Shown here: one piece after another, positions 6,610 through 10,558 of the stretch | Layout of the letters: each line of letters starts with the position of its first letter | How positions within the stretch are numbered: the stretch's first letter is position 1 | NCBI GenBank assembly: GCA_012512665.1 | Contig: JAAZDU010000157.1 | Location: 1-10,558, forward strand | DNA from: Bacillota bacterium | Lineage (GTDB): Bacteria; Bacillota; Dethiobacteria; DTU022; JAAZDU01 | Reading direction: 5' to 3' | DNA: 10,558 nucleotides | Position numbers and translations under genes: made by a program | The notes under the pieces: generated by a model | The model's database searches: none | What the model saw: the letters and a program-made list of their open reading frames with translations, nothing else | Told to the model about the DNA's origin: nothing

Positions 6610-6753
6610 AACAAGCAATGGTGAATATTTTGGGAGTAAAATTTATTTAAGTGCAAAAACGTATAGCATACAGCATTATTTCTCCCTATTTCATATTTTT
6701 AAGTCCTAGATCAGCTAGTTTTTCCTACTTTTACATAAAATTAAAAAAAATTA

Positions 6754-6782
6754 TTGACATATGTCCAATAATAGCATATTAT
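6754..6782 (+). promoter_or_regulatory. Promoter of the DUF5320-type gene with two embedded palindromes
   Basis: A perfect TTGACA (6754-6759), 17-nt spacer and TATTAT (6777-6782). Overlapping the -35 is the 10-bp perfect palindrome GACATATGTC (6756-6765). Overlapping the -10 is AATAATA-GCA-TATTATT (6767-6783). The first looks like a dimeric repressor site; the regulator is unknown. Confidence 0.75.
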
Positions 6783-6855
6783 TAAATTGAACATTAGGCC
6801 ATAATATAATTTAGAAAGGATTAAGTTTTATAAAATAAGGAAAGGAGTGAAATTG

Positions 6856-7140
6856 ATGCCAGGTGGAGATGGAATCGGCCCGAGAGGAATGGGCCCAATG
6901 ACGGGAAGAGGAGCAGGTTATTGTGCGGGCTATCCCTACCCAGGATTTGCCAACTCCTGGCCGCGCAGGTTTTGGAGAAGGGGATGGTATGGCAGGCCAG
7001 GATTTTATGGCCCTGCAGCTTTTCCTGCAGCAGTTGACGAAAAGGCAATGCTTAAGCAGCAGGCACAGTTTTTAAAAGATCAGTTGCAGTGGGTTGAAGA
7101 GAGGCTTAAGGAGATAAGCGAAAGCAAGAAAGATGAGTAG
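6856..7140 (+). CDS. Small Gly/Pro/Arg-rich protein, DUF5320-like
   Basis: 94 residues from the ATG at 6856, chosen over the in-frame GTG at 6847 because AAAGGAG (6841-6847) sits 8 nt before the ATG and overlaps the GTG. The N-terminal ~60 residues are low complexity, rich in Gly, Pro, Arg and aromatic residues, beginning MPGGDGIGPRGMGPMTGRG and containing one Cys (GYCAGY). This opening is characteristic of DUF5320, small proteins of unknown function in anaerobes, often near genes for iron-molybdenum cofactor-type proteins. The C-terminal ~30 residues (KQQAQFLKDQLQWVEERLKE) form a probable coiled coil or helix for oligomerisation. No signal peptide is visible. It has its own strong promoter with palindromes and lies upstream of hsp20. 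Confidence 0.8.
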   Translation: MPGGDGIGPRGMGPMTGRGAGYCAGYPYPGFANSWPRRFWRRGWYGRPGFYGPAAFPAAVDEKAMLKQQAQFLKDQLQWVEERLKEISESKKDE

Positions 7141-7175
7141 TGTTGCTATAATTTTGGTCGGGTAAACAACAAACA

Positions 7176-7210
7176 GGGGGGCAATTTAAGCGCTAATTGA
7201 CTTGCCCCCC
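7176..7210. repeat. Strong G-tract/C-tract hairpin between the DUF5320-like gene and hsp20
   Basis: GGGGGGCAA (7176-7184) pairs perfectly with TTGCCCCCC (7202-7210). A competing inner pairing CAATT/AATTG is also possible. No T-run follows on either strand, so it is not a canonical terminator, though it may slow or end transcription or stabilise the 3' end of the upstream mRNA. Confidence 0.7.
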
Positions 7211-7339
7211 CACTCACTAGTTTAGGCCAAAAGGAACTAATAGTTGTCTGGCTTGCTTGCCTTCCCTGCATAAATAACAGGCAAAAACTTAATAATAAAG
7301 ATAAAGGCAATATAAAATATAATTAGGGGAGGCATCTTT

Positions 7340-7759
7340 ATGAGCTTAATTGAATGGAACCCTTTTCGGGAAAGAGGACGGGAGCTGATTGATTATTTCG
7401 AAGGCTTTCCTTCAAGGTTTTTTGCAGAAGCAAATATGCCCAGGGTAGACATTTATCAAACTGAAAAAGACGTTATTGTAAAAGCGGAGATACCAGGGGT
7501 TACCAAAGAGAATCTTAACGTCATTGTGGACGAAAATTCTATAAAGCTGTCCGGCCAAAGTAAGAGGGACGAGGTATTTTCGGATGAAAATGTTTATAGA
7601 AAAGAGAGGTACTACGGCAGCTTTTCTAGAACAGTTCCCCTTCCTGTAGAAGTTAGGACGGAAGAAGCAAAAGCTGAATACCGCGACGGAATTTTATCTA
7701 TCACAGTACCAAAGCTTGAACCCTCCAAAGCTAAGGGAAGAAGATTAGACATACAGTAA
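7340..7759 (+). CDS. hsp20: Hsp20 / alpha-crystallin small heat-shock protein
   Basis: 139 residues, usual bacterial length. The short N-terminal arm begins MSLIEWNPFRE, with a FEGFPSRFF segment. The alpha-crystallin domain covers about residues 34-130 and contains PRVDIYQTEKDVIVKAEIPG, GSFSRTVPLP (93-102) and the signature AEYRDGILSITVPK (112-125). The C-terminal LDI resembles the I/V-x-I/V tail that docks into a neighbouring subunit. It acts as an ATP-independent holdase for unfolding proteins in the cytoplasm. GGGGAGG (7325-7331) precedes the ATG by 8 nt. No CIRCE is seen directly upstream. A TATAAT at 7318-7323 lacks a good -35, so transcription may start there or continue from the DUF5320-like gene. 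Confidence 0.96.
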   Translation: MSLIEWNPFRERGRELIDYFEGFPSRFFAEANMPRVDIYQTEKDVIVKAEIPGVTKENLNVIVDENSIKLSGQSKRDEVFSDENVYRKERYYGSFSRTVPLPVEVRTEEAKAEYRDGILSITVPKLEPSKAKGRRLDIQ

Positions 7760-7771
7760 TACATCATTTAA

Positions 7772-8179
7772 TTAAAGAGAAGATTTAATCTCTACATTTT
7801 CCCAGGAGATTTTTTCACCCTCTTCTGTGTAAAAAGCGAAGTGGAGAACGCGCCTGGGAAAATATTTTTTTGTAAGGTAAAATATTTGATAGCTGTTTTC
7901 CCTGGCTTCTCCTACGAGTTTAACGGTAAGAAAGCGGAAATAGCCCCTTTTAATGATAAAGTCCAAAGAAACTACAACTAAGTAATCGTTCATCTCCTCA
8001 GCTGAGGGGTTAATCTGGGGCAGCCCGTAAGATATAAGCTTTGCCGCCAAACTATCCCGATCCTGGTAGATAAAAAAGAAAGGTTTGCTGTCAAAAGGGT
8101 TTTGCCACTCTCCTTCCCTGGGGTTGATAATTGAAAGAGGGATATACTCCACGCTGGGATGACTTAGAAAATTATCCAT
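7772..8179 (-). CDS. Uncharacterised 135-residue protein, possibly PrcB C-terminal-like
   Basis: It reads convergently into hsp20 with 12 bp between the two stops. I cannot assign it firmly. No signal peptide or membrane segment is obvious. The central YLVVVSLDFIIKRGYFRF and the following alternation of strands (FLTVKLVGEA, YQIFYLTKK, VLHFAFYTEEG) predict a mostly beta fold. The pattern faintly resembles the PrcB C-terminal domain family (protease-complex stability proteins), but the usual glycines of that family are poorly conserved. Transcription ends facing the hsp20 message, so antisense overlap is possible. The ATG at 8179 has only a modest AGGTAG upstream. Function unknown. Confidence 0.65.
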   Translation of the reverse strand: MDNFLSHPSVEYIPLSIINPREGEWQNPFDSKPFFFIYQDRDSLAAKLISYGLPQINPSAEEMNDYLVVVSLDFIIKRGYFRFLTVKLVGEARENSYQIFYLTKKYFPRRVLHFAFYTEEGEKISWENVEIKSSL

Positions 8180-8288
8180 AACTAGCTTCTACCTACTTTT
8201 TCTTTTTTTTGTATTGTATTTAAGTCCGGTAAAAAGGTGCGCAAGGTAGAGGAAAAACATTAGTAATAATTACCAAAAAAGAATATAA

Positions 8289-9113
8289 TTAAACAAGTTC
8301 TTTGGCCAGGGCCTGTTTTAAGGTGTCGGAGCGCAGCCCGGCGCGCAGGGAGGCCAAAGACAATATATCTTCGGGCGCGATGTTACCGAGGTTAACTTCT
8401 GGCCCGAACATATTGAGGAAGGTCACCTGCTGTTTTTTCAGCGGTGTCTCCCAGATAATTTTTTCCTGCGCCGGCATATTTGCCAGTAGTTTCGTAAATT
8501 TTTCCTGCGCAATATTCCCCTCATCGTTAAAGATCATAATTCCTGTCCCGGACTCCCTGGCTTCTACTGTTACCTTGCTTGCCCCCGCCTCCAGGTCCTT
8601 AAACATTTGGGACGCTATCGATTCTGGGCAGAAAACCGCGTTTTTGTCCTTTTTACCGACCTCAGTAAAAACGGTAAGCCCCGCTTTAAGGGCGCTCTTT
8701 ATAGCATTTTCCCTCTGAGCCACGCCAAGATCAATGGTGCCGTCCGATACCTCTATGGCTTTAAAACCCTGCGCTAAGACCCATTCCAGGTAAGATCGCA
8801 GTTTACCCTGGGCAATTGCTATCTCTGTCAGCGTTCCGCCGGGGAAGGTTACAATATTGAAGCTGTTGACCAGTTTAATTTTCTGCTGCAGTATTGCCGG
8901 CTCATAAAGCAGGGAAGAGCCAAAGCCTATTTTCCAAAAATCTATGTATCTGTGGCAGAGCTCCAGCAGGTCCCGGGTTTTTCTTAAACCCATCCCTTTA
9001 TCAAAAACCATGGTTAATCCCCTGTTTCGGGGCTTTAGCAATACCTGGATAAGGCGCTTGTTTATAAATTGTGTGCCCCCGTTGTTTTGAATTGTTCCCT
9101 TCAGCAAGCCCAT
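8289..9113 (-). CDS. comA: Phosphosulfolactate synthase
   Basis: 274 residues. ComA/PSL synthase adds sulfite to phosphoenolpyruvate to give (2R)-phospho-3-sulfolactate, the first step toward coenzyme M in methanogens and toward sulfolactate in Bacillus spores (YitD). It is a TIM-barrel cytoplasmic enzyme needing Mg2+. Motifs seen are RGLTMVFDKGMGL (31-43), WKIGFGSSLLY (60-70), FPGGTLTEIA (90-99), AIEVSDGTI (119-127), TEVGKKD (150-156), EARESGTGI (184-192) and FGPEVNLGNI (236-245). All barrel-strand motifs are intact. The ATG at 9113 follows GAGGCGAGAGGAG; the spacing to AGGAG is short, so an alternative start a few codons in is possible. It lies 87 bp after comB in the same direction. Plant HSA32 heat-tolerance proteins belong to the same family. 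Confidence 0.93.
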   Translation of the reverse strand: MGLLKGTIQNNGGTQFINKRLIQVLLKPRNRGLTMVFDKGMGLRKTRDLLELCHRYIDFWKIGFGSSLLYEPAILQQKIKLVNSFNIVTFPGGTLTEIAIAQGKLRSYLEWVLAQGFKAIEVSDGTIDLGVAQRENAIKSALKAGLTVFTEVGKKDKNAVFCPESIASQMFKDLEAGASKVTVEARESGTGIMIFNDEGNIAQEKFTKLLANMPAQEKIIWETPLKKQQVTFLNMFGPEVNLGNIAPEDILSLASLRAGLRSDTLKQALAKELV

Positions 9114-9200
9114 CTCTCCTCTCGCCTCAGCAGCTTTAAGGCGGCGTTATTTTATTTATAGTTTTTATAGTTTATGTGTAGGAGGCTTTCTTTGTTCATT

Positions 9201-9926
9201 TTACAGCTGTTTAATAACGCCGTTTCTATAAACAGGAAGGATTTCGTAAACACTTTCACGGCTGCAAAAATTAATATCGTCAGACATACCCAGGGAGGCC
9301 AGCCTTTTCCCGTTAGCTGAAGCGCTAAATAAGTTTTTGATCTGGCCGTTGTAAATATTTTTGGCCAGGCAGTAAAAATACCTGGCTTTGCTAGCTTTTT
9401 TAGAAAGGAGAAGGTTTTTTTTCAATATCAGCAGCTTGGAGACTAGAGCGCCCGCCGTATAAAAGTCTTCCAGAGACCATTTGCCCCGCGTTCCGGCACA
9501 GCAGATAAGCACTGACCTGTTTGTGCTGGTCGCCAGCCATTTGGCGACAGCTTCGACATTGAGCAGTGCACAGATAATGACTTCTTTTGCTTCTTTAACC
9601 CTGGCCAAAGTTTTTGTCCCGTTGGTTGTAAAAAGGATAACTTTTTGTTTATGTATGCCCTTTGTGTATTCCAGGGGCGAATTTCCTTTGTCAAAACCTG
9701 TTAAATTTTTCCCGCACAGTTCCCCGCCAAATATATAGTCCTCTTTTTTAAGATGTAATGCCAAGGCTTTTGAGATAGATTCTGCGGTCACAATCTCAGA
9801 GCAGCCGTGATGCAATGCTGTAATGATGGTGCTGGTAGCCCGCAGGGTGTCGATTACTACGCATGTTTTCTCCTTTAGCTCAGCAGGATTGATCTCCTGG
9901 TAGGTATAGGCAAGCTCGATTTTCAA
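9201..9926 (-). CDS. comB: 2-phosphosulfolactate phosphatase
   Basis: 241 residues, usual family length. It removes phosphate from 2-phospho-3-sulfolactate to give (R)-sulfolactate, acting right after ComA. Family motifs are VVIDTLRATSTI (23-34, with Asp26 and Arg29), GGELCG (67-72), GNSPLEY (81-87), TTNGTKTL (100-107), CAGTRG (143-148) and EDFYTAGA (153-160), then DINFCSRES (217-225). The start is a TTG at 9926-9924 with AGGAG 9 nt upstream; no ATG is available at this position. It sits 61 bp downstream of the MFS gene and upstream of comA, so the three likely form one operon. No comC or comDE follows in the window, so coenzyme M itself is not indicated; sulfolactate is the likely product. 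Confidence 0.93.
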   Translation of the reverse strand: MKIELAYTYQEINPAELKEKTCVVIDTLRATSTIITALHHGCSEIVTAESISKALALHLKKEDYIFGGELCGKNLTGFDKGNSPLEYTKGIHKQKVILFTTNGTKTLARVKEAKEVIICALLNVEAVAKWLATSTNRSVLICCAGTRGKWSLEDFYTAGALVSKLLILKKNLLLSKKASKARYFYCLAKNIYNGQIKNLFSASANGKRLASLGMSDDINFCSRESVYEILPVYRNGVIKQL

Positions 9927-9987
9927 GGCTCAACTCTCCTAAATCTTTTGTATCTTGTTTGCTACTTAACATTATTCCTTAAGAGGA

Positions 9988-10558
9988 TTATTTGTTACCG
10001 CCGCTGCTTCCCTGCATGATAGTTTTTTCCTTGATAAAGATATAACCCAGCATGCCTGCTGCCAGGGCAACTCCCGCCCCGCTTAAGAACATGAGGGTGG
10101 TATTTATCCCCTGTAGAAGGGAGAAGGCTGGCGGGCCCAGGGCTACCCCGGTAAAACGAACGCTTCCATAAAGTGAGGTAACGCCTCCTCTTTGTTTTAT
10201 TTCGGTGGAGCTGGTGACCATGGTATTAATGGCCGGCAATACTAACCCTGTGCCGAAGCCCAGCAGCGCCAGCACGGCGGGGCAGACGATGGCTTTTTGG
10301 TAGCAGAAGGGAAGAATCCCCATGGCGATGCCGACCACGATCAGGCCTGCCAGGTAGAAAGTTTTATAATATTTTCCCTTTTTTCTCAAGTAAAGTCCGC
10401 TTAAATAGGCGGTGACCGACATGGAGAGAAGGGGTATGGACAGCACCGCCCCTTTGACGACCCCTTCCAGCTTAAAACTCTGCTCCAAAGTATCCGAAAT
10501 AAAGGAAAGGACGCCAAAGAGGATAAAAAGAATTACCATCCCCCCCAGGAAATTAAAA
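9988..10558 (-). CDS. MFS transporter, C-terminal half (gene continues beyond window)
   Basis: The frame is open through 10558, so the internal ATG at 10539 is not the true start. About 190 residues are visible with six hydrophobic segments, corresponding to helices 7-12 of a 12-helix major facilitator. A basic loop, YLRKKGKYYKTF, takes the place of the conserved motif A-type loop between helices. The stretch TSSTEIKQRGGVTSLYGSVR followed by FTGVALGPP is typical of the DHA1 drug/multi-solute exporter branch. It probably works by proton antiport in the cytoplasmic membrane. Position directly upstream of comB-comA suggests an exporter for sulfolactate or a related sulfonate, which is inference. 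The C-terminus is a short polar tail (QGSSGGNK). Confidence 0.85.
   Translation of the reverse strand, partial: FNFLGGMVILFILFGVLSFISDTLEQSFKLEGVVKGAVLSIPLLSMSVTAYLSGLYLRKKGKYYKTFYLAGLIVVGIAMGILPFCYQKAIVCPAVLALLGFGTGLVLPAINTMVTSSTEIKQRGGVTSLYGSVRFTGVALGPPAFSLLQGINTTLMFLSGAGVALAAGMLGYIFIKEKTIMQGSSGGNK

Larger units (their letters stand above)
6514..6855. promoter_or_regulatory. Divergent regulatory intergenic region
   Basis: 342 bp between the PHP gene (minus) and the DUF5320-type gene (plus). It holds the CIRCE operator and promoter of the PHP gene at its left end and a palindrome-rich promoter for the small Gly/Pro-rich gene at its right end. The middle (about 6610-6750) is AT-rich and I see no gene or RNA in it. 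Confidence 0.7.

Noticed and set aside
7176..7210. The G6/C6 hairpin as a classical intrinsic terminator
   Set aside because: No T-run follows on either strand; reported as a hairpin repeat only.
1..10558. tRNA, rRNA, or known riboswitch genes
   Set aside because: I found no T-arm-like GTTCGAATC motifs with a matching acceptor stem and no recognisable riboswitch core in the intergenic regions.

Overview
The window looks like chromosome from a low-to-moderate GC, anaerobic, endospore-forming-type Firmicute (Clostridia, possibly Peptococcaceae/Moorella-like). This placement is inferred from gene content: a high-molecular-weight rubredoxin, sulfolactate-synthesis genes (ComA/ComB), strong AGGAGG-type ribosome sites with some TTG starts, a CIRCE operator and a phage of the Gram-positive SPP1/GP20 type. 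A bifunctional di-myo-inositol-phosphate synthase and an Hsp20 hint at a thermophile or thermotolerant organism.

Layout. 1-1128 (minus): the 5' part of a ZIP/ZupT metal transporter behind a flavin reductase-rubredoxin fusion (Hrb). 1359-3089 (plus): a graveyard of fragments. These are the first ~50 codons of sfsA, a three-repeat CRISPR relic whose middle repeat has lost 12 internal bases, the 3' end of a phage head-morphogenesis-type gene carrying a probable BECR-fold nuclease domain, an overlapping small acidic candidate immunity gene, two hairpins, and a truncated phage scaffold gene. No cas gene is present. 3090-5578 (minus): a two-gene operon, inositol-3-phosphate synthase followed two bases later by the fused inositol-1-P cytidylyltransferase/CDP-alcohol transferase. 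5713-6513 (minus): a PHP-family phosphatase with its own terminator and a promoter overlapped by a CIRCE (HrcA) operator.

6514-6855 is a regulatory intergenic region: CIRCE and promoter for the PHP gene, then a palindrome-containing promoter for a small Gly/Pro-rich DUF5320-type protein (plus), followed by hsp20 (plus). A small uncharacterised protein (7772-8179, minus) converges on hsp20. 8289-10558 (minus): an MFS transporter (3' half only in the window), comB and comA, a likely sulfolactate synthesis and export operon.

How they fit together: the inositol operon makes CDP-inositol and di-myo-inositol-phosphate precursors, compatible solutes of thermophiles. The last step needs a phosphatase, and the neighbouring heat-shock-controlled PHP enzyme is a candidate. 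With hsp20 next door, the centre of the window may be a heat-protection locus. This link, and the phage toxin-immunity pair, are the two most interesting inferences. Neither is proven by sequence alone.
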